From assembly GCF_035046505.1 (NCBI RefSeq), contig NC_089822.1, forward strand, positions 267,169,024 through 267,233,023: 64,000 nt of DNA. The letters are read 5' to 3'. Position 1 is the first letter of the stretch; each line of letters begins with the position of its first letter. The notes beneath the pieces were generated by a model, which was not told the DNA's origin, made no database searches, and worked only from the letters and a program-made list of their open reading frames with translations. The translations under genes and the position numbers were made by a program. This DNA is from Tiliqua scincoides. Its lineage: Eukaryota > Chordata > Lepidosauria > Squamata > Scincidae. Shown here piece after piece: positions 21,637 to 34,502 of this stretch.

Positions 21637-22596
21637 TTATTCCATCCAGCACTGAACCCCACTCACATCTGTCAATCTAACTAGGGACTTCTTTGAGAAA
21701 ATAGGTTTTCGTACTATCCTCATTAAAGAGAACACACAAACACTTAAACACGGGTATGAAGAACTTAATTTGGCAGAACTTCTAACCCATTTAGTGACAT
21801 ATATTCCTTTCAAACCCTTCCTAATTAGGATGCCCTTACTTGTGCCACTCATCTCATCTCTTCTGTATCTTTTCTTCTGGGTTTAGTATATTCCCTGTGG
21901 GTCCTCTGCAAACCTGTGTGAACCAGAAACTATTAAACTTCTTTTTAACAGTTTTTACTCTGTCTTAATTCTAACTATTGTGACTAGTGACCTATTAAGG
22001 GGTATAGTGGTGTACATAAGTGACCTCTTTTATATATTTTAACATAAAACAAACTAAACTTCCTCTGCATATGTGATTTCTGTTTAACAAACCCTTGTCC
22101 TATTTACCTTTACACATTACATTTCAGGCAAGCTGTTTGAGACAACTCTGCACCAGCCCCCTCCCCTCTAAACATTTATTTTTCATCTCAGTTGCAATTC
22201 ACACAGAGGACTCTTTCTTAAGGATGGTCCTGGTTATCTAACTCATGTTCTAAACTCGTCTCTGCAGGTGTCTGTCAAGAACATCCTTGCCAATTCAGAT
22301 AAGGATGTCTGCAATGTTGAACCCTTTGTCTATTTTTCTGAAAGTTTTTCTAAAATCAAGCATTTTATTTGTTTAAGACTTACTTCTAATAATTAGCACT
22401 ACTATATGTTCCATATATGTTGGTTACACTTTAAAGCAAAGACTAAATATATTCCATGTCCCGCACATGTTTTTCCCTCTTTTGAAAACTCTTTTCCCTC
22501 TTTTGAAAACTTTTGAAAGAATAAACAAGTGAGTCTTAGCAGCAGCATGCAATAGCCTTGGCCAGCCCTGTGCGCCTGCCAAGAAGGAGTCTTATC

Positions 22597-22745
22597 TTAA
22601 GAACATAAGAACAGCCCCACTGGATCAGGCCATAGGCCCATCTAGTCCAGCTTCCTGTATCTCACAGCGGCCCACCAAATGCCCCAGGGAGCACACCAGA
22701 TCACAAGAGACCTCATCTTGGTGCCCTCCCTTATTGCCCTACTTC
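22597..22745 (-). mobile_element. CR1-like LINE 3' end
   Basis: AAGAACATAAGAACAGCCCC at the tail side, then CCATCTAGTCCAGCTTCC and CACAGCGGCCCACCAAATGC. Only the terminal 150 bases are left. Confidence 0.75.
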
Positions 22746-22987
22746 CTTGTTGACCTACTCCCTTCCTAAACTCTTAAAGTGTGTAACTTCTGTGAAACTA
22801 GCAAACAACTTTTAAAAAATAATTTTCTTAAAACAGCTTGTTCTTATCTTTATATTTGTCTTCAAAGCTTGGGTGTGAGAACAATTGTATGCTGTTACGG
22901 CCAGCATGAAGTAACAGAACTAAGTGTTGCCAAAAGTCTCTGGGAAGTTAGCCAATTCTGGGGAATTGGCCTAGATATTGCTCAGAA

Positions 22988-23356
22988 CAGGGGTGCTCAC
23001 ACTTTTTTGGCTCGAGAGCTACTTTGAAACCCAGCAAGGCCCGGAGATCTACCAGTTTTTTTTACAATGTTCGCGCCATCATAACATATAACATTTATGT
23101 GTACAATGTATGTTGGTGTACCTTGAGCCCCACTGAGTATAACAGGACTTACTCCTGAGTAGACATGCCTAGGATTAGGCTGTGAGGCTGCAATCCTAGC
23201 CACACTTACCTGGGAGTAAGCCCCATTGAGTACAATGGGGCTTACTCCCGGCGTTTCCTCCCAGAGGCACCTGAAGGGGGGGTTGGCACTCCGCGATCTA
23301 CTCATTTTGCCTCGCGATCTACCGGTAGATCGCGATCCACCTATTGAGCACCCCTG
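22988..23356. mobile_element. hAT MITE with perfect target duplication
   Basis: A 369-bp element from CAGGGGTGCTCACAC to ATTGAGCACCCCTG, flanked on both sides by GCTCAGAA (22980-22987 and 23357-23364). The inside carries GATCTACCGGTAGATCGCG and a unit GGGAGTAAGCCCCATTGAG also seen in the minisatellites at 35.3 kb. A reverse relative lies at 63.4 kb. Confidence 0.9.
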
Positions 23357-25112
23357 GCTCAGAAAAAAGGAAGAAATGTGTTTCCTTTGTATGTGAGTCT
23401 AAATTGGAATAGGTAAAGATATTATAGTATTCTAAAGATGAAACTTTCAGAAAGTTTTGAATGAGGGTAAGATGTTGAAGCACTACTTTGAAAAATATCT
23501 TTTTCCTGATGGACCTTTTTCCGAATGATTGCACACTGTAGAAGTGTTTGTAATCTCTGAAGTTGTAGTGATGTGATGTCTTATGATGTGTTTTCTTATG
23601 TTTGATTTGTATTATGCTTTGTTATTGTGATGTGTGAGTGTGTAGAGTTTAAGTTGTATATGGGGTGTTTGAAGTGTGAAAAGAACTATTTATTGTTTTG
23701 TTTCAAATCAGTCAAAAGAGCAATAAGGAGAGAAATAATCTAATAGGTATATAGAAATGGGTATGAAAGATAATAACTTGTTGCAAAGGCACCCAGCTGA
23801 AGGAGGTGCCAGAGTCCAAGAAAACACCACACTATGGTTAAAATGTCTCCTCTTAAAGAAGCTCTTACTTTCCAAAGAATTCCCCTTTAGTTTAAGAGTG
23901 TGCAACCACGATAATTATCTGATCTATCACATTTGTGCTATAAATACTTTGTCTGCTATGTGCTGCATCATGCAAATTGGAGTATCTACAATACATATTA
24001 GGAACATAAAAGGTAAGATGACCAGTTTTCATAAAGTCAAGCTACACTTATATGATATCTCTACATGAAAGAACATTTTCATAATAGATTAAGTAGTAGT
24101 CCTATCCAGATTTATTGAGAAATGAATTCACACTAATAAGCAAACATGCATAAGACTGCATTAAGATGTTGTCCTATTTCCAAAGATATTCTGTTAAGAA
24201 TAACAGAATTCTAACTTGTTACAATAAGTTTTATACATTGTACTGTACATTGCACAATATATACAGGTATAAAGTGGTCTGTCCTTAATATATTTGCATG
24301 TAAGAAAAGGTTAAAAGATGAAATTTGCATTTCTGGAGTACTTCTTTTGCAAAACTGCTTTTTCTACTCTTTTAAAGAGTGTTTGTAATGTGCACTGAGC
24401 ATTGTGTCGGCCATATAAAGCTGCAAACAGTCTGGCAATAATCTTAAGGTTACTTAAGTCTGAAGGGACTTGAGTTAGCTTGGATTTGTAAAGCCAAGTA
24501 AAGGAGCCAATGGAAAAACAGAGAAATAAACAAGGTGACATGAATGCTCATTGCAATCACTGAAGTGAAAGAATGTAGGAGTACTAACAGAAACGAGAGG
24601 AAAATTCTATACATCTAATTAGATCAAGTAGTAAAAATTGAATATTGAAGTGCTGAGGATATTTCACTTTATGCAATTATACACATTATATATATTTCTT
24701 CTTTGAAATATATCCTCAGTCTATCTACTATCATCGTACATTACATCACTTAAAGCACAGTCCTAACCAGGTCTACTCAAAAGTGAGTCCTATTTTGTTG
24801 AATGAGGCTTGCTCTCAGGAACAAGCCTTGCTTGCTCTCAAGAAAGTATGGTTAGGATTTCAACCATAGTGCCATAGTTTAACATATACACACTGTCACA
24901 TAGCATGAAGAAACAATGCATCTACACAACCAGAAAATAAGCCTAACAAAAGGGTTCAAACAAACAATAACATGTATTTCCTCAGACAGCTGTACCTTAA
25001 GATAGTAATGTGGCTAAAGATGTTCCATCTTGGCCAAGAAAAAGAGCATTGATGGAGATTTTAGGGATAACTTCTTTTGTTTGAGAAAAATAATTGAAAT
25101 TGGAGCCAAGAG

Positions 25113-25660
25113 AATGACTTCCTTATGAGGAAAGGCTACAGTGTTTGGGCCTCTTCAGCCTAGAAAAGAAACGCCTGAGGGGGGACATGATTGAGACATA
25201 AAAAATTATGCATGGGAAGGATAAAGTGGATGGAGAGATGCTCTTTACACTCTCACATAACACCAGAACCAGGGGACATCCACTAAAATTGAGTGTTGGG
25301 ATAGTTAGGACAGACAAAAGAAAATACTTCTTTACTCAGCATGTGGTTGGTCTGTGGAACTCTTTGCCACAGGATGTGGTGATGACATCTGGCCTGGATG
25401 CCTTTAAAAAGGGACTGGACAAGAGTCTGGAGAAAAAATCCATTACGGGTTACAAGCCATGATGTGCATGTACAACCTCCTGATTTTAGAAATGGGCTAT
25501 GTCAAATGCAAGGGAGGGCACCAGGATGCAGGTCTCTTGTTATCAAGTGTGCTCCCTGGAGCATTTGGTGGGGCCACTGTGAGATAAAAGAAGCTGGACT
25601 AGATGGGCCTATGGCCTGATCCAGTGGGGCTGCTCTTATTTTCTTACTCTTATTTTCTTA
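25113..25660 (+). mobile_element. CR1-like LINE 3' portion
   Basis: Reads TLSHNTRTRGHPLKLSVGIV, RTDKRKYFFTQHVVGLWNSL then PQDVV, DAFKKGLDKSLEKKSITGYK, followed by the usual 3' tail and short TTATTTTCTTAC repeats. It is 5'-truncated. Confidence 0.8.
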
Positions 25661-25661
25661 C

Positions 25662-26113
25662 TGTTGTTCGCTTCAAAAACAGGATAGGAGGGTCATTATG
25701 TCAAAGTGACCTAAAGAGATCATGATTGGCAGAACATGTAGATCATAATTTCCCACAGGGAAAATTCCAGGATCTTGTATAACCAAAGTTGTGGGCCAGG
25801 AACATTTTGGGATGCAGGGCAGAATGACCTCCTAATTAGAGCCGGGACCATGCACCAAACCTGTCGTAATAGGCCCAATAAGGAGGTGGAAGTGACATAC
25901 AGTGTCACATGGGTAGCTTGTTTATTCCACCTTATTTAATGTGATTTTCTGGGTGTGGTACTTTGGGAATCAAGATGGGAAACTGGGAAGAACATTTGTA
26001 TCCAAACAGAGGATAAATTGGCTTGTGTAATTCACTTATTATTGTAGAAATAAAGCCTCCAATTCCTTTTAAAAGCTCTGTGACTGCATTGCGTCAGTGA
26101 AAAGAATCTAACA
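25662..26113 (+). mobile_element. Putative solo LTR (fossil)
   Basis: Starts TGTTGTTCGCTTC directly after the LINE tail and ends GAATCTAACA. The ends TGTT and AACA are inverted. It contains TTATTTAATGTG and AATAAAGCC at LTR-like spacing. A target duplication is not evident. Confidence 0.4.
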
Positions 26114-26120
26114 ATCTGTC

Positions 26121-26423
26121 CAACAAAGGCACCTGAGAGGGACATGACTGAGACATGAAAAATTAAGCAGCTGATGGAGAGAGGAAAGTTTTTTTCTCTC
26201 TTGCACAATGTCAGAACCAGGAGACATTCACTACAACTGACAGGTGGGAGGGATATGGTGAAAACACCTGATGGCCTAGATGCCTTTCAAAGGCATATTT
26301 AATATTAGTTTAGATTAAATATTTATTTAATAATTTAGTTATTGGATTTTTCTCTGTAAACCGCTTTGTGAACTTTAAGTTGAAAAGCGGTATATAAATA
26401 CTGTTGATTGATTGATTGATATG
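26121..26423 (+). mobile_element. CR1-like LINE remnant plus inserted LINE/SINE tail
   Basis: 26121-26300 matches the LINE remnant at 18.1-18.33 kb. From 26301 to 26423 a further element is inserted: AAACCGCTTTGTGAACTTTA, AAAGCGGTATATAAATAC and a (GATT)n end, the common squamate LINE/SINE 3' tail. The 18.3-kb relic has the same LINE-to-zinc-finger junction without this insert. Confidence 0.65.
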
Positions 26424-26427
26424 GTTT

Positions 26428-27090
<663 letters not shown>

Positions 27091-30000
27091 TTATGGTTTC
27101 TCCCGAGTGTGGATTCTTTGATGTAGAGCAAGGTAAAACCAGTGAGAGAAGTTCTTTCCACACTCCAAGCATTTATATGGATTCCCCCCAGTGTGGCTTC
27201 TTTGATGCACAGTCAGGTCCGATCTCTGCCTGAAGCTCTCTCCACACTCCAAGCATTTATATGGTTTCTCCCCTGTGTGAGTTTCTTGATGCACAGTAAG
27301 GTACGCTCTCCTACTGAAGCTCTTTCCACACATCAAGCATTTATATGGTTTCTCTCCAGAGTGGTTTTTTTGATGCACAGAGAGGCTTGCCTTCTGAAAG
27401 AAGCTCTTTCCACACTCCAAGCATTTGTATGGTTTCTCCACAGGGTGGATTATTTGATGCACAGCGAAGCTTGCTCTGCTACTGAAGCTCTCTCCACACT
27501 CTAAGCATTTATATGGTTTCTCCCCAGTGTGGATTCTTTGATGCTCAGCAAGGTTTGCTGTGCTACTGAAGCTCTCTCCACACTCCAAGCATTTATATGG
27601 TTTCTCCCCAGTGTGGATTCTTTGATGCTCAGCGAGGTTTGCTGTGCTACTGAAGCTCTTTCCACACTTCAAGCATTTATATGGTTTCTCCCCAGTGTGG
27701 ATTCTTTGATGCTCAGCGAGGTTTGCTGCATCACTGAAGCTCGTTCCACACTTAAAGCATTTATAAACTATCTGCCAAGTGTGGATTCTTTGGTGCAGAG
27801 CAAGGTAAAAGCAGTGAGTGAAGCTCTTTCCACACTCTAAGCATTTATATGGTTTCTCCCCAGTGTGGGTTCTTTGATGCACAGCGAGTTTTGCTCTGCT
27901 ACTGAAGCTCTCTCCACACTCTAAGCATTTATATGGTTTCTCCCCAGTGTGGATTCTTTGATGCTCAGCAAGGTTTGCTGTGCTACTGAAGCTCTCTCCA
28001 AACTCCAAGCATTTATATGGTTTCTGCCCAGTGTGGATTCTTTGATGCTCAGCGAGGTTTGCTGCAACACCGAAGCTCTTTCCACACTCCAAGCATTTAT
28101 AAGGTTTCTGCCCAGGGTGGATTCTTTGATGCTCAGCAAGGTTTGCTGTGCTACTGAAGCTCTCTCCACACTCCAAGCATTTATATGGTTTCTCCCCAGT
28201 GTGGATTCTTTGGTGCTCAGCGAGGTTTGCTGCATCACTGAAGCTCTCTCCACACTCCAAGCATTTATATGGTTTCTCCCCAGGGTGGATTCTTTGATGC
28301 TCAGCGAGGTTTGCTGTGCTACTGAAGCTCGCTCCACACTCCAAGCATTTATATGGTTTCTCCCCAGTGTGGATTCTTTGATGCTCAGCAAGGTTTGCTG
28401 TGCTACTGAAGCTCTCTCCACACTCCAAGCATTTATATGGTTTCTCCCCAGTGTGGATTCTTTGATGCTCAGCAAGGTTTGCTGTGCTACTGAAGCTCTC
28501 TCCACACTCCAAGCATTTATATGGTTTCTCCCCAGTGTGGATTCTTTGATGCTCAGCGAGGTTTGCTGTGCTACTGAAGCTCTCTCCACAATTCAAGCAT
28601 TTATATGGTTTCTCCCCAGTGTGGATTCTTTGATGCTCAGCGAGGTTTGCTGCATCACTGAAGCTCGTTCCACACTTGAAGCATTTATAAACTATCTGCC
28701 AAGTGTGGATTCTTTGATGCAGAGCAAGGTAAAAGCAGTGAGTGAAGCTCTTTCTACACTCTAAGCATTTATATGGTTTCTCCCCAGTGTGGGTTCTTTG
28801 ATGCACAGCGAGTTTTGCTCTGCTACTGAAGCTCTTTCCACACTCCAAACATTTATGTGGTTTCTCCCCAGTGTGGGTTCTTTGATGCACAGCGAGGTTT
28901 GCTGCATCATTGAAGCTCTTTCCACACTCCAAGCATTTATATGGTTTCTCCCCTGTGTGAGTTCTTTGATGCTCAGCGAGGTTTGCTGCATCACTGAAGC
29001 TCTTTCCACACTCCAAGCATTTATAAGGTTTCTGCCCAGGGTGGGTTCTTACATGCATAGTGAGGTTTTCTATCGTACCGAAGCCCTTTCCACACTCAAA
29101 GCAAATATATGGTTGTTCACCAGTATGTGTTCCTTGATGCACAGAGAGGCTTGTCCTCTGAGTGAAGCTGTTTCCACTCTCCAAGCATTTATATGGTTTC
29201 TCCCCTGTGTGAGTTCCTTGATGCACAGTGAGGTATGCTCTCGTACTGAAGCTCTTTCCACACTCCAAGCATTTATAAGGTTTCTGCATAGGGTGGGTTC
29301 TTTGATGCACAGTGAGGTTTGCTATCGTACCAAAGCCCTTTCCACACTCAAAGCAAATATATGGTTTCTCCCCCGTGTGAGTTCCTTGATGCACAGTGAG
29401 GTTTGCTCTTGTACTGAAGCTCTTTCCACACTCCAAGCATTTATATGGTTTCTCCCCAGTATGGATTCTTTGATGCACAGCAAAGTCTGAACTTTCACTG
29501 AAACAATTTCCACACTCCAAGCATTTATGTGGTTTCTCCCCGGTGTGGGTTCTTTGATGCACAGTGAGGTTTGCTCTTGTACTGAAGCTCTTTCCACACT
29601 CCAAGCATTTATATGGTTTCTCCCCAGTATGGATTCTTTGATGCGCAGCAAAGTTTCCTGCGTCACTGAAGCTCTTTCCACACTCCAAGCATTTATATGG
29701 TTTTTCCGCAGTGTGGGTTCTTTGATGCTCAGTGAGGTTTGCTGCATCACTGAAGCTCTCTCCACACTCCAAGCATTTATAAGGTTTCTCCCCAGTGTGT
29801 GTTCTTTGATGCGCAGCGAGGCTTCTTCTGAAATTGAAGCTCTCTCCACACTCCAAGCATTTATATGGTTTCTCCTCATATGTGTGGGTTCTTTGATGCA
29901 CAGCGAGGCTTGTCGACTGAGTGAAGCTAATTCCACACTCCAAGCATTTATGTGGTTTCTCATGTTTTGATTTACTGTTAAAGGTTTTTGCACTTTGAGG

Positions 30001-30518
30001 GTCTTTTTCCCTCCTCTTTCTAGTTTCTTTTTCTGGATCATCTGGAAAGACACTCAAATCCCCACCTTGATGAGCATCAGATTTTTTTCTCTCTTGCTCT
30101 GTCTGGCTTCCCTTCTGCTTCTGTGATCTGTGTTCATGCGCAGCTTTCTCACTTGTCTGGAATGTTTCATGGGGTCCAAGGTGGGTGCTTGACCTGAAGC
30201 ACTTTCTCCTCTCATAGCACTTCAACCTTTTCTTCCATGTGCAGATTTCACTGTGTTCATTAATGCAGGATTCAGAACTGATTTTTTCCCCCTTTTCCCT
30301 TCTCTTCCCCTTTGGATGTTCTTGTTGTCTTGGAATTTCATGGAAATCAGAAACCTGAAGAATGAGCGCTTCAGTCCTCCTGACAGGTGCTGGTCTTCCC
30401 TCCTGCCTCCTTGATCCATCCTGGTCCCTAAGAGTCACTTCCTCTACATCACGCAAGGCCGTTTCCAGTGACACCCCATGTGGCTTCCTCTGATTCTCAT
30501 TGTCTTGGCTGCACTTTC
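27091..30518 (-). CDS. KRAB zinc-finger gene B, last exon with 34 C2H2 fingers
   Basis: Acceptor TCTCTGTTCCAG precedes 30518. Phase 1 reads G/KCSQDNENQRKPHGVSLET, then a charged spacer of about 175 residues. The array has 34 fingers of CLECG(K/E)SF type ending at TAA 27091-27093. Fingers 16-24 and 27-29 are mostly copies of SSTANLAEHQ or SDAANLAEHQ, so helix positions -1, 2, 3, 6 are repeatedly S/D, A, N, E. Fingers 14-18 recur as 25-29, including the odd linker HTWQIVYKC. Finger 10 (CLESG) and finger 24 (CLEFG) each lack one zinc Cys. With exons 1-3 the predicted protein is 1,300 residues. It is expected to bind long, repetitive DNA and repress it. Confidence 0.9.
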
Positions 30519-30693
30519 CTGGAACAGAGAGATCATATCTTGATTAACAACAGAGAAATGGAACCTCCAAAGGACACTATTTAGCATATAAATATACTCG
30601 GAAGTAAACCCAACGGATTCAGCGGATATGATTCCCAGGAAATTATGCACAGGATTGCAGCCCTTCCCAGTGACAAACTCTCAGCGGTTAGAG

Positions 30694-31159
30694 CAGGGGT
30701 TCCAACCTCCAGTTCAGGGGCCAAATCCGGCCTGCCACAAGACTTTATCCGACCCACAACAACTTAGATAATTTTTTCCCCCCAACCACAGTTAGACAGT
30801 CAACATGCGCAGTTCAGTCTGCTGCACTTCGCTCAACATGGCCAGAGTGTGCCAGCCTGGCTAACACTCACTTTCAGTCACCTGGGCCATACGCTGTAAG
30901 ATCCACATAGCATAAATATTCAATAACCTCATCCCTGCCAATAAAACAAACTGGGTTCCGCATGTTAACTTTTCAGGTATGCTACAGAACAATCACAGTA
31001 AGGGCACAGCATCACTTTTGTGCCTGTGTAAAAAAATGATAACAAACCAGGTTGTTGCAATGGATCAGCCAGAGACTGTGCTGTCCATCGCTGATTTTTT
31101 CAGCCCAGTATGTAAAATACACAATGTGGCCCTCCTACTGAAAAGGTTGGAGACCCCTG
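30694..31159. mobile_element. hAT-type element in gene B intron 3
   Basis: Paralogue of the element at 1668-2126: starts CAGGGGTTCCAACCTCC after GGTTAGAG and ends GGAGACCCCTG. Confidence 0.6.
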
Positions 31160-31619
31160 CTTTAGATGGTCACAGGATAGGGGTCTCCCTCTAGATTCTC
31201 TCAGCAGCTTCAATGCTGTAGTAGTGTCAGGGATTCAGTGAGAAACCCTGAATCACCTGTTTTGTACCGAGGGCCTCTTCCCTGAACGGTTTCGTTCTTT
31301 TGTAAATGACATGGAGAAGGCACTGAGTTGAGCTGAAGTGGAGAGATAAGGAGTGGATGCATTTCATCTGCCATCCTGCTCAATATCTGATTGCATTGCC
31401 CTTGTGGAAGTGGAGCCTTTTCACCAACCAACAGGCAAAAACGGGAGGGGGGAGAGATCGTTGAGAGGTGTCAACATGACTGCAAAGAACAAAGTCACAA
31501 AAAATGACTGCTAGAAAACTCACTGCGGAGTTTCTTTCCAAGGTCCCCAAGGGAGGCATGACTGAAACATATGGCATTGTGTATGAGATGGACGGCAACA
31601 GAGACTGGGCCAGAAAGTA

Positions 31620-32345
31620 TGGGAGAAGGTGGTCCATCAGATCATCTAGACCCAAACTGTGAAGGGCTTATTGACCTTTAAAGGTCACCATCTTGCACTG
31701 GGTCCAGAAAGGAATGGACACCCAGTGCAGTCGCTGAAGCAGCAGACCAACAGATTGAAAATGCTTAGCTCCAGTAGCCATCCAGGCTGCTGCAATCTGC
31801 ACTAGTTGTAACTTCCAAGCCTTCAAGGCCAGCCCCACTGAAGTGCACTACGGTAATCCAGTCTTGAAGTCACGAAGGCATGGACCACTGTGGTCAGGTC
31901 TGATTGGGACAAGAAAGGCCATAGCTGGCGTACCAGCCAAAACTGGTCAAATGCACTCCTGGCCACAGCTGCCACCAGGTTCTCCAGAGAGAGCTGTGAG
32001 TCCAGGAACAATCCCAAACTGCGCATTGGATCCTGCAGGACAGGTGCCACCCCATTCAGAGAGGGCAGATCCCTTAGCACCTGCATGGAGGATTTCCTGA
32101 TCAGGAGGCCTGTCTTTTCTGGAATCCATCTTAATCTGTTGCCCTCATCCAGACCCCAACCGCCTCCAGGCAGTGCTCCAGGACCTGCATAGCCTCCCTG
32201 GCATGGGATGGCAAGGACAGATAGAGCTGGATGACTTCCCCCAGCGGCTTTACCTACATGTAAAAAAGCATAGGGGACAAAGCAGAACTCTGTGGCAGCC
32301 CACACTGTACCAGAGCCAGTTATGGTGTGATTGTAGTGGCTGTGT
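31620..32345 (-). mobile_element. L2-clade LINE fragment (intron 3 of gene B)
   Basis: The reverse-strand frame reads LPSLNGVAPVLQDPMRSLGL, FLDSQLSLENLVAAVARSAF and FLSQSDLTTVVHAFVTSRLD Y, the L2 reverse transcriptase end. It is better preserved than the paralogous copy in gene A. Confidence 0.8.
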
Positions 32346-32769
32346 GCCACTCTGAGAAGCCGCTGGCCTTTTTGCCTATTTTTTCCTCAAAAAGCCAGGG
32401 GAAGCACAGGTCTATAAAATATGCAGAGAGTAGCACAGCTAGAAGAGGTGCAAAGCACTAAGTTTTGCAGGAGTATCACCCTGCCATTCCAGTGGCCCCT
32501 CCCCTTTGGAGCCATGCCAGGCTCTAGCAGCCCAGAATGGCTCTCCAGGGTTTTGGAGGAGTTTTTAGATCCCCACCTGGAAATGCAGAAAGAACTGAAC
32601 TCAGAATCTTCTGCTTGCCAAGCAGCTTCTCTGCCAGGGAGCCACAGCCCCCTCCCTTAATGACCTTTGTCACTTTGGAAACTTCCCATCCCGGCATTTG
32701 CTCTCCATTTCTCTGCAGAATCACTGGTGATAAACAGTAACAACAATCCATACCTTTTAGCATCTAGGG

Positions 32770-32971
32770 CAGTGGTGTCCAAACTTTTCAGTAAGAGTCA
32801 CACTGTATATTTTACACACACAAAAATCACTTTTATAAATGAATGAATGAAATTTAAATGGCTCCATCAATAACAAAAATATCAGCAATAAAAATTATTT
32901 TAAATTGATGCAGGTTGGATAAAATCTTGTGCCCCCTAATGTGCCCCCAGGTCATAGTTTGGATACCCCTG
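32770..32971. mobile_element. hAT MITE in gene B intron 3
   Basis: Ends CAGTGGTGTCCAAAC and GTTTGGATACCCCTG, with perfect target duplication ATCTAGGG at 32762-32769 and 32972-32979. It is the uninterrupted paralogue of 4781-5674. Confidence 0.9.
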
Positions 32972-33006
32972 ATCTAGGGAGATGAAGCAAAGGGGTCCTG
33001 ACTTAC

Positions 33007-33133
33007 CCAGAAAAGCCACGTTCTCCAGATTCTCCAGCATCACTTCTGCATACAGGGCCTTCTGGTTGGGCTCCAGCAGAGCCCACTCCTCCTTGGAGAA
33101 AGACACAGCCACCTCCTCAAAAGACACCAGAGC
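33007..33133 (-). CDS. Gene B exon 3: KRAB-A box
   Basis: A 127-bp exon, acceptor TTCATTCAG and donor TGG/GTAAGT, reading [40 protein letters not shown] and FLG. It differs from gene A's box at one residue only (L for P at position 2). The corepressor-binding core is intact apart from the EV in place of DV shared by the cluster. It should confer TRIM28-dependent repression by family analogy. Confidence 0.92.
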
Positions 33134-34407
33134 CTGAATGAAGAAGGGAACAGATTATCCCTACCCAAGACACATTTCAGAGACTCAAGGAGGGGAAACC
33201 TGATGTTTTCCTGCAAAGCTCAACCCTTTGCATTTCAGCAATTTAAAAGCGTAGTTCTTAAGTTTGGTTCATTAGAGTAACAACAAAGAACAAAAAGCAT
33301 CACACCAAACTGCTGCTTTCAGAAGACCCCCATGCAGTCCTTCCTCAAGTCACAGAGCCCCTGCCAGATCTTGGAGACCCCTCCTGCACACCACACAGGC
33401 AGGCAACGCGGTGACACCTCAATCCTTGTGGTCTGTGTAGTTTTCACAGAATCTGGGAACGGGAGGGTCCTGCTATGTCACCCACTCCAATCTCCTGCTC
33501 AGTGTAGGAGCCAGAGCTAGCACACCCCAGCAGAGGGCTGCTCCGAAGGCCGCCAGCAAGGGAGAGTCCATTTGCACTGCTTACTAACCGAGTCGACTGA
33601 CAGCTGTCACCTTTTTTAGCAACTGGGGCTGAAACTAACTCAGCATGTGCTGGGTTCCCTTTGAAGGGGAGCAAAACCTTTTTGTAAAGGACAGCTGGAG
33701 AAAGTGCCCCTGGGAATTGCAGAGTGACTTATCCTTCCAAAAGCAACACTTCCTCACCTGTCCTAAGACTTAACAGCACCTGGGACTCAACCTCTGCTTG
33801 TCCACCTAGAGCACCAGCAGAGCCACAGACAGAGTCCTGCCTGAGCAGTGGTCCAGGCCAAGATGGCAGGAAGGCTCTCAAGGGAGCTGTAGAAGTTCAG
33901 TTTCTACATGGGGGCAGCCTCTGGGAGAACAGCGCATGCACATGGATGGCTGTAGCCATCTCCAGTTCTTGGGCACAGTGCTGTGTGGAAATAAGCTCTA
34001 CTTAAACTACACAGGCCCAGAACAGTTCATGGTGCTTCCTACATTTACATCTTTGATTCATAATGAACCTTCACTCCTGCCTCTCTCTCCAAACTGCCTG
34101 GGTGAGCTGCAGGGTATTTAGAGCTGCTTCTGAGACAGGCGCTGTGAGCAACCTCCATTCCTGCAAGCAGAGGAGAGAAGGAGCCCTGCCCCTCCTGACT
34201 CCCACCAGTGTGATCAGATGATGTCGGCCAAAAGGGGCGACTGCCACTTGCACATAAGGGCCCTCCTGATGGCATTCCTGTGGAATAATCTGCAAATGGG
34301 CACCCCCACATCTTGCAGCACCAGAAGCAACAAGAAAGGAAGAAGCAAAGGAGGCTGCCCTTTCTGTTGCTGCTCCCTGCGGGCTTCCCTGGTCACCTGC
34401 CCCCTAC

Positions 34408-34502
34408 CTGAGCAGACTTCATAGCAGCCCCTCCTTCTCCAGCCCACGGAGGAGGGGACCCAGAACACGATGCCGATGCCGATGCCTTGGCCGCTCCACT
34501 GC
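34408..34502 (-). CDS. Gene B exon 2: linker exon
   Basis: A 95-bp exon between CTCTTGCAG and CAG/GTAGGG. Reading G/SGAAKASASASCSGSPPPWA then GEGGAAMKSAQ, it is 12 bases longer than in A and C because GCATCG is repeated, adding Ala-Ser pairs. Phases match exon 1 (1) and exon 3 (0). No domain is recognised. Confidence 0.8.

Larger units (their letters stand above)
20430..25112. other. AT-rich region without a gene
   Basis: About 4.7 kb of AT-rich sequence. Only short repeats are recognised inside (a possible LTR 21222-21636, a CR1 tail 22597-22745, a hAT MITE 22988-23356). The remaining ORFs are short and show no motif. It may be old, heavily mutated transposon sequence, but I cannot assign it. 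Confidence 0.5.

Noticed and set aside
27949-28764. Plus-strand ORF of 271 codons and similar ones at 27142-29970
   Set aside because: They are the antisense of the gene B finger array; the regular 84-bp repeat keeps the opposite frame open. The repeated DSLMLSEVCC-type peptide has no meaning of its own.
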